Shown in pieces: positions 1-8,843 of a stretch of 64,000 nucleotides of DNA. Location of the stretch: assembly GCF_013459645.1 (NCBI RefSeq), contig NZ_CP054861.1, forward strand, positions 1,910,001 through 1,974,000, in the 5' to 3' direction. The position numbers and the translations under genes were made by a program. The stretch comes from Martelella sp. NC20. GTDB taxonomy: Bacteria; Pseudomonadota; Alphaproteobacteria; Rhizobiales; Rhizobiaceae. The stretch's first letter is position 1. Each line of letters begins with the position of its first letter. Below the pieces are notes generated by a model, which was not told where the DNA came from, searched no databases, and saw only the letters and a list, made by a program, of their open reading frames with translations.

Positions 1-190
1 TGGGTTTCGGATTTCACCTATGGTGCGCCTCGCCCCAATCGGGGAGGCATATGACTGGAATGCAAAGAGAAAGGAGGTTGCTAAGAATTGCCTGCCCTCT
101 GCTGTAATACGGTTTCCGCCTGATTGACTCGATGGATTCCGGCGCATTTGATGATCTGCTATTCTGCGGTTGAACAAGTCGTGGGAGGAG

Positions 191-806
191 ATGATGGTTG
201 CGATTGCAGATCACCTGAGCGTGGATGAGTTGGATCGCGGATACCGATCTGCCAAGGATGGGACGACGGCGCGGCATTACGAGGTGATCCGGTTTCTGGC
301 CAAGGGCCATTCGACGACGCAGGTCGCGGCACTGAGCGGTTTCGGCCTGCGCTGGATTGAAGAACTGGTGGTTCGTTACAATGCGTTCGGCCCCGACAGC
401 CTTGGTGATCTTCGCCGCAAAAACGGCAAGCCCGCCAGCATTCTGACCGACGGTTTGCTGGAGGCGTTGAGACGTCGGCTCGACAGCCCGCCTGACGACG
501 GCGGCGTGTGGACATCGAAGAAGGCTGCCGGCTTCATCGCCACTTTTCATGGCCTTTCCTCCTGCTCTACCCAGCGTACCGGAAGGCGTTCAGCTCATCT
601 ACATGCCGCCTTATACGCCCGAACTGCAGCCGGCAGAAACGCTGTGGGTCCATGTCGACGAACCCATCGTCAACAGCCACCTCAAGACCATCGAAGAACT
701 TGATGACATCATCGCCGCACAGTGCCGAAAGCTCACCGCCGACCCGGACCGCATCAGGACACAGACATGCTTCAAGTGGTGGCCACAAAAACCAACATCG
801 AATTGA
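191..806 (+). pseudogene. IS630-family transposase remnant (internal deletion, frameshifted)
   Basis: The first part, to about position 545, encodes the N-terminal helix-turn-helix half of an IS630-type transposase (motifs TTQVAALSGF, RWIEELVVRYN, PPDDGGVWTSKK). The reading frame then changes. From about 575 the +3 frame carries the C-terminal end (motifs MPPYTPELQPAE and TIEELDDII, ending at 806). The middle, which should hold the first two acidic residues of the DDE catalytic core, is missing, so no active enzyme can be made. An intact IS630 transposase is about 340 residues; the pieces here total roughly 200. ATG codons at 191 and 194 follow a GGGAGGAG stretch, so 191 is taken as the likely original start. 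I could not define terminal inverted repeats or a TA target duplication. Confidence 0.8.
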
Positions 807-1000
807 TCAGCCGGATTTGGTATGACGCCTCGGATTCTCCAAACAAGTGGAGGGAAGACAGGCCCCAAGTAACCTCTCCTCCGGCTGCACTCCTCGACGT
901 ATGCCACCTGCTCGGTGAATCCGATGCTTCACATCGGAACCAAAACCCGTCTTTTTTGTGACTTTTATGGGTGCATTTACAGCATGAGATGTGAGGCCGG

Positions 1001-1558
1001 TTACGGTTCCAGTTCGCTGTCCCAATAGAGATAATCGAGCCAGCTTTCGTGCAGATAGTTCGGGGGAAACTGGCGGCCGTTGTTGTGCAGGTCCTGGACC
1101 GTCGGCTGGAAGGGCTTCTGGTGCGGGATCATGCCCGCCTGTTTCGGCAGCCGCGATCCCTTTTTCAGATTGCACGGCGAGCAGGCCGCGACGACATTTT
1201 CCCAGGTGGTTTCGCCTCCGCGACAGCGCGGGATCACGTGGTCGAAAGTCAGTTCCTCGCGCGTGCTGCAATACTGGCACTGGAAGCGGTCTCTGAGGAA
1301 CAGGTTGAAGCGGGTGAAGGCCGGGTGGCGGGATGGCTTGATGTAGGTTTTCAGGCAAACGACGCTCGGCAGCCGCATCGAGAAGCTGGGAGAGGACACG
1401 GCCTGATCATACTCGGCGATGATGTTGACACGGTCGAGGAATACGGCCTTGATCGCATCCTGCCAGGACCAGAGCGACAAGGGATAATAGCTCAGGGGCC
1501 TGTAGTCGGCGTTCAGAACGAGCGCCGGCAAGGCTTGAGGCGAGACTGCAATCGTCAA
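1001..1558 (-). CDS. HNH endonuclease family protein
   Basis: A 185-residue protein with a zinc-ribbon HNH nuclease domain in its second half: CxxC at C94/C97, the DH pair at D106-H107, N121, and a second CxxC at C126/C129 followed by N130. The N-terminal 70 residues match the usual lead-in of the small stand-alone HNH proteins common in alphaproteobacteria (ALVLNADYRPLS). The family is predicted to cut DNA; the substrate and role of this branch are unknown. The start is a TTG codon, supported by an AGGAGAG ribosome site six bases upstream. It lies downstream of the alkA-like gene on the same strand with a 115-base gap. No phage or restriction genes are next to it. Confidence 0.8.
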   Translation of the reverse strand: MTIAVSPQALPALVLNADYRPLSYYPLSLWSWQDAIKAVFLDRVNIIAEYDQAVSSPSFSMRLPSVVCLKTYIKPSRHPAFTRFNLFLRDRFQCQYCSTREELTFDHVIPRCRGGETTWENVVAACSPCNLKKGSRLPKQAGMIPHQKPFQPTVQDLHNNGRQFPPNYLHESWLDYLYWDSELEP

Positions 1559-1673
1559 GTTGCTCTCCTGATCGATTCGGCATCTGTCTTCTGTATATTA
1601 GGCGCGTTGTTACAGTATTGTGAAGCCTGATTGATCACTTGGTCCGCTTGTGCCCGAAAACCCCGCAAAAGCC

Positions 1674-2318
1674 TTATCCCACCGGCAGGACGTCCCGTTT
1701 CGTGATCCGGGCGTAATGCGCCCAGAGAATGCGGGCCGCCACCGAACGGTAGGGTTGCCACTCGCGCGCGACCGCCCGCAGCGCCTCGGCTTCGATTCGG
1801 TCGCTTTTGCCCAGCGCCTGGGAAGCGGCTATCCTCAGCGCCAGATCGCCCGCCGGGAAGATGTCGGCATGGCCGGCGCAGAACATCAGATAGACCTCCG
1901 CCGTCCATGCGCCGATCCCGCGATAGGTCGTCAGAAGCTTCATCCCCTCGTCCGCCTGCAGCGTCTCCAGCGCGGCAAGATCGAGCCTGCCGTCGTCGAT
2001 CGCTCGGGCGACGATATCGAGCGTTGCCTGCTTTGCGCGCGTCAGGCCGATGTTCGCGAGGATCTCCGGGGCAAGCGCCAGATAACTCTCCGCCGTCAGC
2101 GGATCGCAGGCTGCCTCAAGCCGCGCGAAAATGGCGGCCGCTGCCCGTTTGGAAATCATCTGCCCGGTGATCACTTCCGCAAGGCCGGCAAAACCCGGCG
2201 GCAGCAGGCGAAGCGGGATCTCGGGGCAATCGGCGGCAAGCCGGGCGAGGAGAGGGGCGTTTTCGCAAAGGGCCGCGAGCGCCTTTTGTAGATCGTCGCC
2301 ATTGCGCAGCCGCTGCAT
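1674..2318 (-). CDS. alkA: DNA-3-methyladenine glycosylase II (AlkA-type, HhH-GPD)
   Basis: Predicted monofunctional DNA glycosylase that removes alkylated purines to start base-excision repair. The protein has the HhH-GPD fold: helix-hairpin-helix TYRGIGAWTAE followed by the catalytic aspartate in FPAGDLAL (D158, counting from this start). There is no C-terminal iron-sulfur cysteine cluster, which fits AlkA rather than the Nth/MutY branch. I chose the ATG at 2318 (AAGGGG-type site upstream, 214 residues) over an ATG at 2351, which would leave only 8 bases to the divergent gluQ start. It is about the length of short alphaproteobacterial AlkA proteins and lacks the large N-terminal domain of E. 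coli AlkA. Confidence 0.85.
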   Translation of the reverse strand: MQRLRNGDDLQKALAALCENAPLLARLAADCPEIPLRLLPPGFAGLAEVITGQMISKRAAAAIFARLEAACDPLTAESYLALAPEILANIGLTRAKQATLDIVARAIDDGRLDLAALETLQADEGMKLLTTYRGIGAWTAEVYLMFCAGHADIFPAGDLALRIAASQALGKSDRIEAEALRAVAREWQPYRSVAARILWAHYARITKRDVLPVG

Positions 2319-2359
2319 CGGCCTTACCCCTTGTCTCGAAGAACCGGACATCTCATCGC

Positions 2360-3238
2360 ATGAAACCGACCCAGGATCGACCCGTTTTCCGCTTCGCGCC
2401 GAGCCCGAACGGCTACCTGCATCTCGGCCACGCGCTGTCGGCCTTCGAAAACCAGATGCGGGCGCGGGTGGCGGGCGGCAGGCTGCTGCTCAGGATCGAG
2501 GATATCGACCAGGCCCGCGCCACGGCGGCGCTGGAGGCCGCGCTGATCGAGGACCTCGATTGGCTCGGCATTCTATTCGAAACCCCGGTGTTTCGCCAAT
2601 CGGAGCATTTCGCCGACTATCAGGCGATGCTCGACCGGCTGATTGCCATGGGACTTGCCTATCCGGCCTTTCTGACCCGGGGCGAGGTCCGCCGGCTGGT
2701 CGCGGCGCATGAGGCGGAAGGGCGATCCTGGCCCCGCGATCCCGACGGTGCGCCGCTTTATCCGGCAACCGACCGGTTGCGGGGGGAAGGCGAGCGGCGG
2801 GCGCTGCTCGCCTCCGGCAAACGCCACGCCTGGCGGTTCGATATGGCGGCGGCCGTCGCCCGCGTCGGCAGGCCGCTGTCCTGGCGCGAGGAGCGCGATG
2901 GCCGGGTCGTGGATATCCCCGCGGACCCCGAAGCCTGGGGCGACGTGGTGCTGTCGCGTTCGGATGCGCCGTCGAGCTATCATCTGTCGGTGGTCACCGA
3001 TGATGCGGCCCAGGCGGTCACGCATGTGGTGCGCGGCCTCGATCTCTATCACGCGACCGCGATCCACCGGCTGCTGCAGGAGCTTCTGGGGCTCGATGCG
3101 CCGGTCTATCATCACCACCGGCTGATCCTCGGGCCGGACGGGCGCAAATTATCGAAGTCCAATGGCGATACCGCGCTCAGGCAGTTGCGCGCCGAAGGCC
3201 GGTCACGGGCTGATATTCGTGTCCTTTGCGGGATCTGA
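2360..3238 (+). CDS. gluQ: Glutamyl-Q tRNA(Asp) synthetase
   Basis: A paralogue of glutamyl-tRNA synthetase lacking the anticodon-binding domain. It attaches glutamate to the queuosine base at position 34 of tRNA(Asp). The HIGH signature appears as HLGH in the first 25 residues (FAPSPNGYLHLGH) and the KMSKS signature as RKLSKSN near residue 260. Length (292) is normal for the family. The zinc-binding cysteines present in E. coli YadB are absent: the corresponding stretch reads YPAFLTRGEV. The gene starts head to head with alkA, and no clear ribosome site precedes the ATG. Its last 36 bases overlap the 3' end of the convergent yihY-like gene. Confidence 0.9.
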   Translation: MKPTQDRPVFRFAPSPNGYLHLGHALSAFENQMRARVAGGRLLLRIEDIDQARATAALEAALIEDLDWLGILFETPVFRQSEHFADYQAMLDRLIAMGLAYPAFLTRGEVRRLVAAHEAEGRSWPRDPDGAPLYPATDRLRGEGERRALLASGKRHAWRFDMAAAVARVGRPLSWREERDGRVVDIPADPEAWGDVVLSRSDAPSSYHLSVVTDDAAQAVTHVVRGLDLYHATAIHRLLQELLGLDAPVYHHHRLILGPDGRKLSKSNGDTALRQLRAEGRSRADIRVLCGI

Positions 3239-4117
3239 ATGCTTGGCCCTGCGCGAGCGGTGGCGGCTCCATGGGGCGTGCTTGATCACCTTGTATTTCA
3301 GCAGCGCCGCATTCACCTCCGCGCCCAGAAGCAGGATCACGCCGATCGAGTAGAGAAACACCAGCAGGATCATCGGCGTCGCAAGCCCGGCATAGGTGGC
3401 GCTGTATTGCGCGAAAGTGCCGAGATAATAGGCGAAGCCGGAGGCGAAGACCGCCCAGAAGATCAGCGTCAGGATAATGCCGGGCAGCACGTCGACCAGC
3501 CGGCGGCGACCGGCCGCCAGAAACAGATGGGCGATCACCAGACCGAACATCAACAGCAGGAAAGTGCCGACAAGCCGGGCGTTGGCGAGCGTCGTCAACC
3601 CGTTTTCAAGCCAGGGAAACCAGCGCTCGGCGAAGTGAAGCGCCAGCGGCACGACCACGAACATGATGCTCAAAAACGCGAAGATGACCGATGCCAGCAA
3701 CACGAAACCGAGGCTCCTGATCCTGAGCCACCACCAGGTTCGGGTTTCCTCCACCCTGTAGGCGCGGTTCAGCGAAAGCCGTACGGCCTCGACGCCGTTC
3801 GAGGCAAAATAGGCGGCGGCCAGCACCGAGACCGTCAGAAGGCCGCCGCGCGGCACCGTCAGCACCTGGCGGATCTGGTTGGAAACAGGCTCGGCGATCT
3901 CCTTCGGCCATGCACCGACGATGGTGTTGATCGCGATATCGGCAAACTGGTCGGCGCCCAGAAACCCCGCCAGCGTGGTGCCGAAGATCAGGAAGGGAAA
4001 CAGCGCAAGCAGCGTCGACAGCGCCACATGGCTCGCCATCGCCCAGCCGTCGTCCTCGCTGAAATGAAAGAGCGCGTCATAGGCCACCTTGAACGTCGTG
4101 TGGATCGGCTTTCTCAT
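3203..4117 (-). CDS. YihY/BrkB family inner-membrane protein
   Basis: A 304-residue polytopic membrane protein with about six hydrophobic segments. It has the family's conserved features: FHFSEDDGWAMASHVALS near the N-terminus, the SNGVEAVRLSLNRAYRVEETR block after the third segment, and FLYSIGVILLLGAEVNAAL near the C-terminus. The family was once annotated as ribonuclease BN in error; its function remains unproven, with serum resistance or transport suggested for BrkB homologues. The cytoplasmic tail is basic (SRHRSRRAKH). The 3' end overlaps gluQ by 36 bases in convergent orientation. Confidence 0.85.
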   Translation of the reverse strand: MRKPIHTTFKVAYDALFHFSEDDGWAMASHVALSTLLALFPFLIFGTTLAGFLGADQFADIAINTIVGAWPKEIAEPVSNQIRQVLTVPRGGLLTVSVLAAAYFASNGVEAVRLSLNRAYRVEETRTWWWLRIRSLGFVLLASVIFAFLSIMFVVVPLALHFAERWFPWLENGLTTLANARLVGTFLLLMFGLVIAHLFLAAGRRRLVDVLPGIILTLIFWAVFASGFAYYLGTFAQYSATYAGLATPMILLVFLYSIGVILLLGAEVNAALLKYKVIKHAPWSRHRSRRAKHSDPAKDTNISP

Positions 4118-4204
4118 TCTGGCTCCAAAAGGCGTTGCCGCTTTCGCGGCCGGCTGCGATCCTTATATAGGAAGATCAATGAATTCGTGTACCGGAGTAT
4201 CATC

Positions 4205-5038
4205 TTGGCCGAGCAATCCACGATTATCGTCACCGGCTGTTCCAGCGGGATCGGCGCCTATTGCGCCCGCGCGCTTGCGAGGGATGGCTGGCGGGTGTTC
4301 GCCACGGCGCGCAAGCCGGCCGATATCGCGGCCGTTGAGGCCGACGGGCTGGAGGCGTTCTACCTCGATTATACCGACGAGGCTTCGATCACCGCGCTGG
4401 TCGAGGCCGTCGCCGGCCGCACCGGCGGCCGTATCGACGCGCTTTTCAACAATGGCGCCTATGGCCAGCCGGGGGCCGTGGAAGATGTCGCGACCGATGT
4501 GCTGCGCGCCCAGTTCGAGGCCAATTTCTTCGGCTGGCACGAGCTGACGCGGCAGGTCCTGCCCTATATGCGCGCTCAGGGCCATGGCCGTATCGTGCAA
4601 TGCTCCTCGATCCTCGGCCTGTTGCCCTATCGCTATCGCGGCCCCTATTCGGCATCGAAATATGCGCTGGAGGCGATGTCGCTGACGCTGCGCATGGAAC
4701 TGGAGGGCACCGGCATTTTCGTGAGCCTGATCGAGCCGGGGCCGATCGCATCGCGCTTTACCGCCAATGCGCTGAAGCACATCCGCGAGAATATTGATAT
4801 CGAGGGCTCCCACCACGCGGGCGAGTACAAAAAGCAGCTTGCCCGCCTGGACGGCTCGGGACCGCCCAACAAGAGCAGGCTGGAACCGGATGCCGTCCAT
4901 GCCGTTCTGCTGAAAGCACTAACCGCGAGACGACCGCGCCCGCATTATCCGGTCACGACGCCGGCGAAGCAGGGCATGGTGTTGAAGCGCATCATGCCCG
5001 CCGACTGGTTCTACCGGCTGATGGGGCGTTTGAGCTGA
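4205..5038 (+). CDS. SDR family oxidoreductase (classical short-chain dehydrogenase)
   Basis: A 277-residue classical SDR with the NAD(P) motif TGCSSGIG (residues 10-17), the NNG stabilising motif at 82-84, and the catalytic Ser135, Tyr148 and Lys152 (YSASK). Substrate is unknown. The proximal start is a TTG at 4205 with GGAG seven bases upstream; a GTG at 4187 is the alternative. The open frame continues far upstream as an uninterrupted artefact antisense to yihY, so the conserved beginning of the Rossmann fold decides the start. It is divergent from the yihY-like gene, with about 90 bases between the starts. Confidence 0.85.
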   Translation: MAEQSTIIVTGCSSGIGAYCARALARDGWRVFATARKPADIAAVEADGLEAFYLDYTDEASITALVEAVAGRTGGRIDALFNNGAYGQPGAVEDVATDVLRAQFEANFFGWHELTRQVLPYMRAQGHGRIVQCSSILGLLPYRYRGPYSASKYALEAMSLTLRMELEGTGIFVSLIEPGPIASRFTANALKHIRENIDIEGSHHAGEYKKQLARLDGSGPPNKSRLEPDAVHAVLLKALTARRPRPHYPVTTPAKQGMVLKRIMPADWFYRLMGRLS

Positions 5039-5175
5039 GGCAAAACCGGTTCGTCTGGTTCGCTTTCAGTTCCGACGCCGCACAGCCGTTGCGGGACACG
5101 CTCGGGTCAAGCCGAGCGGATGCTTGCATGCGCGGCGGATTTGTCGTCTGATGCCGCCGATTTCGAGGAGAAAAA

Positions 5176-5373
5176 ATGTCCACGGTATTCGTTTTCGCCA
5201 CTGTCATCGTGATGCTGCTGGTGGTGTTCTTTCTGGCCCGGGGCCTCATCAACATGATGCTTGGCGGCGACCCGCACCATTCCAACAAGATGATGCAGGC
5301 CCGCGTCGCGTTTCAGGCGCTCGCCATCATCCTCATCATGATCACCCTCTGGCTGATGCAATCCGGCCATTGA
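5176..5373 (+). CDS. Small twin-transmembrane protein
   Basis: A 65-residue protein with two hydrophobic helices (about residues 3-25 and 44-61) joined by a polar loop containing GGDPHHSNKMMQARV. Small proteins of this layout, distantly like HIG1-domain proteins, occur next to the PduO-type adenosyltransferase in rhizobia. Function unknown. A GAGGAG site lies directly upstream of the ATG. It is 109 bases before the adenosyltransferase gene in the same direction, so co-transcription is plausible. Confidence 0.75.
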   Translation: MSTVFVFATVIVMLLVVFFLARGLINMMLGGDPHHSNKMMQARVAFQALAIILIMITLWLMQSGH

Positions 5374-5482
5374 TCCGGCTTGGAAAATCGCGATATCCGT
5401 TGTCGAAACATTGTCGAAACCTGGCGTTTGACAACCGGCCTCGCTCAATTGCGTTGGACTGAAAAGGACTGCGACGGAAAAC

Positions 5483-6049
5483 ATGGTCAAACTGAACAAG
5501 ATCTACACCCGCACCGGCGATGACGGCACCACCGGGCTTGCAACCGGCCCGCGCCGCAGAAAAGCCGATGTCCGGATGGCGGCGATCGGCGATGTCGACG
5601 AGACCAATGCCGCGATCGGCCTCGCGCGGCTGCAGCAAGCCGGCGAATATGACGCAGCACTCGCCCGTATCCAGAACGATCTGTTCGATCTCGGCGCGGA
5701 TCTGGCGACGCCGGATACCGGGGAGGCGCTTGCCTACGAGCCGCTCAGGATCGTTTCCGGGCAGGTGGCTTGGCTGGAAGCCGAAATCGACCGGCTGAAC
5801 GGCGCGCTTTCGCCCCTGACCTCGTTCATCCTGCCGGGCGGCAGCGCGCTTGCGGCACATCTGCACATGGCGCGCACGGTCTGCCGGCGCGCGGAGCGGG
5901 CGATGACGCGGCTTGCCGAGACGGAAGTCGTGTCGAAGCCGGCGCTGCATTATATCAACCGCCTCTCCGACCTGCTGTTCGTCGCTGCCCGCCACGCCAA
6001 CGGCAAGGGAGAACGCGATGTCCTGTGGGTGCCCGGAAAAAACCGCTGA
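5483..6049 (+). CDS. Cob(I)yrinic acid a,c-diamide adenosyltransferase, PduO type
   Basis: Transfers the 5'-deoxyadenosyl group of ATP to cob(I)alamin to make adenosylcobalamin. The 188-residue protein begins with the PduO ATP-binding motif TRTGDDGTTGL (residues 9-19), followed by GDVDETNA (36-43). The C-terminal helix carries the conserved CRRAERAM and YINRLSDLLFVAAR blocks. Length matches the family. It precedes etfB by 190 bases on the same strand, an arrangement known in rhizobia. Confidence 0.92.
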   Translation: MVKLNKIYTRTGDDGTTGLATGPRRRKADVRMAAIGDVDETNAAIGLARLQQAGEYDAALARIQNDLFDLGADLATPDTGEALAYEPLRIVSGQVAWLEAEIDRLNGALSPLTSFILPGGSALAAHLHMARTVCRRAERAMTRLAETEVVSKPALHYINRLSDLLFVAARHANGKGERDVLWVPGKNR

Positions 6050-6239
6050 TTTCTGCGAAATCGTGCCAACAAGGCCGATGTTTTTTTTGCGCAAGGCGGG
6101 AAAACAAACTATCCATGTCGCCCATTGGCAAGCGACCGCACCGCAAAGGCAGCATGGTCCTTGGCATGATGCCGGACGCGGTTCCGGCGAAAACATTTGC
6201 GCGTTTGGCCGGAAACGGCCGTGAGCCTGGAGGATAAAC

Positions 6240-6989
6240 ATGAAAATTCTGGTCCCGGTGAAGCGGGTTGTCGATTACAACGTCAAGATCCGCGTCAAGC
6301 CGGATGGCAGCGGCGTCGAGCTTGCCAATGTCAAGATGTCGATGAACCCGTTCGACGAGATTGCGGTGGAAGAGGCGCTGCGGCTGAAGGAAGCCGGCAA
6401 GGCCAGCGAAGTGATCGCTGTCTCGATCGGCCCGGCGAAGGCGGAAGAGACGCTGCGCACGGCGCTCGCCATGGGCGCCGATCGCGCCATTCTGATCGCG
6501 ACCAACGAGACCGTGGAACCGCTCGCGGTCGCCAAGCTCCTGAAGGCGGTGGCCGAAGAGGAAGCGCCGCAGCTGGTTATCCTCGGCAAGCAGGCGATCG
6601 ATGACGACAGCAACCAGACCGGCCAGATGCTGGCAGCGCTTCTCGGCTGGAGCCAGGCGACGTTCGCCTCAAAGCTTGAGCCCGGCGATGGCGAGGCGAA
6701 GGTCACCCGCGAAATCGACGGCGGCTTGCAGACGATCTCGGTCAAGCTCCCGGCGATCGTGACCACGGATCTGCGGCTCAACGAACCGCGCTATGCCTCG
6801 CTGCCGAACATCATGAAGGCCAAGAAGAAGCCGCTCGACAGGAAAACGCCCGCCGATTACGGCGTCGATTGCACCCGCCGGCTTGAAGTGCTGAAGACCG
6901 AGGAACCGGGCACGCGCAAGGCCGGGATCAAGGTCGCGAGCGCCGCCGAACTGGTGGACAGACTGAAAAACGAAGCCGGCGTATTGTAA
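6240..6989 (+). CDS. etfB: Electron transfer flavoprotein subunit beta
   Basis: Small subunit of the heterodimeric ETF, which takes electrons from acyl-CoA and other flavin dehydrogenases and passes them to ETF:ubiquinone oxidoreductase. The 249-residue sequence has the N-terminal [13 protein letters not shown], the AMP-binding motif [13 protein letters not shown] (116-128) and the ETF-beta signature [24 protein letters not shown] precedes the ATG. etfA follows 14 bases later, so the pair forms an operon. Confidence 0.96.
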   Translation: MKILVPVKRVVDYNVKIRVKPDGSGVELANVKMSMNPFDEIAVEEALRLKEAGKASEVIAVSIGPAKAEETLRTALAMGADRAILIATNETVEPLAVAKLLKAVAEEEAPQLVILGKQAIDDDSNQTGQMLAALLGWSQATFASKLEPGDGEAKVTREIDGGLQTISVKLPAIVTTDLRLNEPRYASLPNIMKAKKKPLDRKTPADYGVDCTRRLEVLKTEEPGTRKAGIKVASAAELVDRLKNEAGVL

Positions 6990-7003
6990 GGGGAGCCCGC
7001 GAC

Positions 7004-7933
7004 ATGACCATACTTCTTCTCGCCGAACATGACGGCAGCGCCGTTTCCGAACAGACCGCGAAGGCCGCGTCGGCGGCAACCAGGATCGGCGGCGATATCC
7101 ACGTTCTGGTGGCTGGAAAGGGCTGCGCGGCCGCGGCCGAGAACGCGGCGAAGATCGCTGGCGTCTCCAAGGTCCTCATCGCCGACAGCGATGCGCTGGC
7201 CGAAAGCCTAGCCGAGCCGCTTGCGGCCACGATCCTCGACCTTGCCGGCGGCTATGACGTGATCATCGCGGCGGCGACCTCGATCGGCAAGAATGTGATG
7301 CCGCGCGTGGCAGCCCTTCTCGATGTGATGCAGGTTTCCGAGATCATCGAGGTCATTGCCCCCGACACGTTCAAGCGCCCGACCTATGCCGGCAATGCCA
7401 TCGAGACGGTGAAGTCGCACGACGCCAAAAAAGTGATCACGGTGCGCACGGCAAGCTTCCCGGCTTCCGAAATGACCGGTTCCGCGCCGGTCGAGACGGT
7501 GTCCGCCGCCGCCGATCCGGGCCTGTCGCGCTTCGTCGAGAACGCGATTTCGGCCTCGGAACGGCCGGAGCTGACCTCCGCGAAGATCATCATTTCCGGC
7601 GGTCGCGCCCTCGGTTCCTCGGAAAAGTTCCAGGAGGTCATCCTGCCGGTGGCGGACAAGCTCGGGGCCGCCGTCGGCGCCTCGCGCGCGGCCGTCGACG
7701 CCGGCTTTGCGCCGAACGACTGGCAGGTCGGCCAGACCGGCAAGGTGGTCGCCCCCGATCTCTACATCGCCTGCGGCATATCCGGCGCGATCCAGCATCT
7801 GGCCGGCATGAAGGACAGCAAGGTGATCGTCGCGATCAACAAGGACGAGGAAGCCCCGATCTTCCAGGTCGCCGATTACGGCATTGTCGGCGACCTGTTC
7901 GTGGTTCTGCCGGAGCTTGAAAAGGCGCTTTGA
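7004..7933 (+). CDS. etfA: Electron transfer flavoprotein subunit alpha
   Basis: Large subunit of ETF, carrying the FAD. The 309-residue protein has an N-terminal adenine-nucleotide-hydrolase-like domain and a C-terminal FAD-binding domain from about residue 190. The latter contains [45 protein letters not shown] and the final [11 protein letters not shown]. It forms an operon with etfB. A strong GC hairpin follows the stop codon. Confidence 0.96.
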   Translation: MTILLLAEHDGSAVSEQTAKAASAATRIGGDIHVLVAGKGCAAAAENAAKIAGVSKVLIADSDALAESLAEPLAATILDLAGGYDVIIAAATSIGKNVMPRVAALLDVMQVSEIIEVIAPDTFKRPTYAGNAIETVKSHDAKKVITVRTASFPASEMTGSAPVETVSAAADPGLSRFVENAISASERPELTSAKIIISGGRALGSSEKFQEVILPVADKLGAAVGASRAAVDAGFAPNDWQVGQTGKVVAPDLYIACGISGAIQHLAGMKDSKVIVAINKDEEAPIFQVADYGIVGDLFVVLPELEKAL

Positions 7934-7942
7934 GGCGCGCTT

Positions 7943-7967
7943 TGCCCCGGCCTTGCGGGCCGGGGCA
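7943..7967. terminator. GC-rich hairpin after etfA
   Basis: A 10-base-pair stem, TGCCCCGGCC with GGCCGGGGCA, closing a five-base loop, begins ten bases after the etfA stop codon and precedes yjbQ. No T-run follows, so it may be an RNA-stabilising 3' hairpin rather than an intrinsic terminator. Confidence 0.4.
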
Positions 7968-7997
7968 GGGCACGTTGCCTGACGCGAGGAGAACGCG

Positions 7998-8420
7998 ATG
8001 CCCCAGACCCTCCTGACCATCGATACAAGCGGCCAGGGCCTCTACGAATTCACCGGCGAGGCCGAGCGGTTCGTCCGCAACGAGGCGATGAACGAGGGGC
8101 TTCTGACGGTGTTCGTGCGCCACACCTCCTGTTCGCTGCTGATACAGGAAAACGCCGATCCCGATGTCAAGCGCGATCTCGCGGCCTATTTCGCCCGGAT
8201 CGCGCCGCCGGCCGACGATCCCTCCATGTCCTATCTCGTCCATCGCCTTGAAGGCCCGGACGATATGCCGGCTCACATCAAATCCGCGCTGACGCAGGTC
8301 TCGGTCTCGATCCCGGTCTTCGACGGGCGTCTCGCGCTCGGCACATGGCAGGGGCTCTATCTGTTCGAACATCGCGACCGTCCCCACCGCCGCGAACTGG
8401 TGCTGCACCTTTCACCGTGA
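7998..8420 (+). CDS. YjbQ family protein (UPF0047)
   Basis: A 140-residue member of the YjbQ/UPF0047 family. It contains the conserved HTSCSLLIQENADPD (from H42), the AHIKSAL segment and the C-terminal GTWQGLYLFEHRD. Family members form small trimers; weak thiamine-phosphate synthase activity has been reported for some, but the physiological role is unsettled. An AGGAG site lies upstream of the ATG. It follows etfA in the same direction with a hairpin between them. Confidence 0.88.
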   Translation: MPQTLLTIDTSGQGLYEFTGEAERFVRNEAMNEGLLTVFVRHTSCSLLIQENADPDVKRDLAAYFARIAPPADDPSMSYLVHRLEGPDDMPAHIKSALTQVSVSIPVFDGRLALGTWQGLYLFEHRDRPHRRELVLHLSP

Positions 8421-8429
8421 CGACATGCT

Positions 8430-8588
8430 CTATCCGCCGACCAACTCGCCGCCATTGGGATGGAGCACCTGGCCGCTGATATAGGAGGAATCCTCGCAGG
8501 CCAGGAATAGCAGGCTGGGGGCCACCTCGTTGGGCTGGCCCGGCCGCTTCAGCGGCGTGTTCTTGCCGAAGGTCTCGACCTTTTCCTG
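8430..8588 (-). pseudogene. C-terminal fragment of a short-chain dehydrogenase gene
   Basis: Read on the minus strand, this stretch encodes only the last 50 or so residues of a classical SDR: FGKNTPLKRPGQPNEVAP, then FLACEDSSYISGQ, ending HPNGGELVGG and a TAG stop. Upstream of about 8588 the similarity ends and the frame soon meets a stop at 8625-8627. No nucleotide-binding or catalytic half is present. The best matching subfamily is the YhdF/YgcW-like SDRs, by the LHxNGGE ending. This is a gene remnant left by a deletion or rearrangement. Confidence 0.8.
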
Positions 8589-8624
8589 AGCAAATCCCGC
8601 GCGGCATTCGCGCTTTTCTGTTTG

Positions 8625-8843
8625 CTAAAGAGGCAAGGCCGGCATGTTGTTCCAGCCTTCAGGACACGAGAGCTTGTTGAAGGCTGCCAGATGGGCAACG
8701 GGCAGCCTGATTGCGCCGCGCAGTTTTCAGCCATTTCTCTCCGAAATGTGTTAGCTTGGGCTTATAGGCCTGATGGGGGAGGGGGCTCCGGGACGAATCC
8801 TCTGCGACAGCGCGACTTTTGAAAACAGAAGATTGGAACTCAG
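8625..8843. other. Intergenic region upstream of the serine hydrolase
   Basis: Lies between the SDR fragment and the hydrolase start. I see no supported gene here. It should hold the hydrolase promoter. The ATG at 8844 has only a weak purine stretch upstream (AAGATTGGAACTCAG). Confidence 0.4.

Noticed and set aside
3239..4204. Long open frame upstream of the SDR, reading as a 599-residue protein
   Set aside because: It is antisense to the yihY-like gene and made of low-complexity Arg/Gln/Asp-rich sequence with no family features. Only the part from 4205 matches an SDR.
5342..6241. Minus-strand open frame of 299 codons opposite the PduO gene
   Set aside because: Its residues are Arg/Gly-rich and show no domain. 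The plus strand holds a clear PduO-type enzyme.
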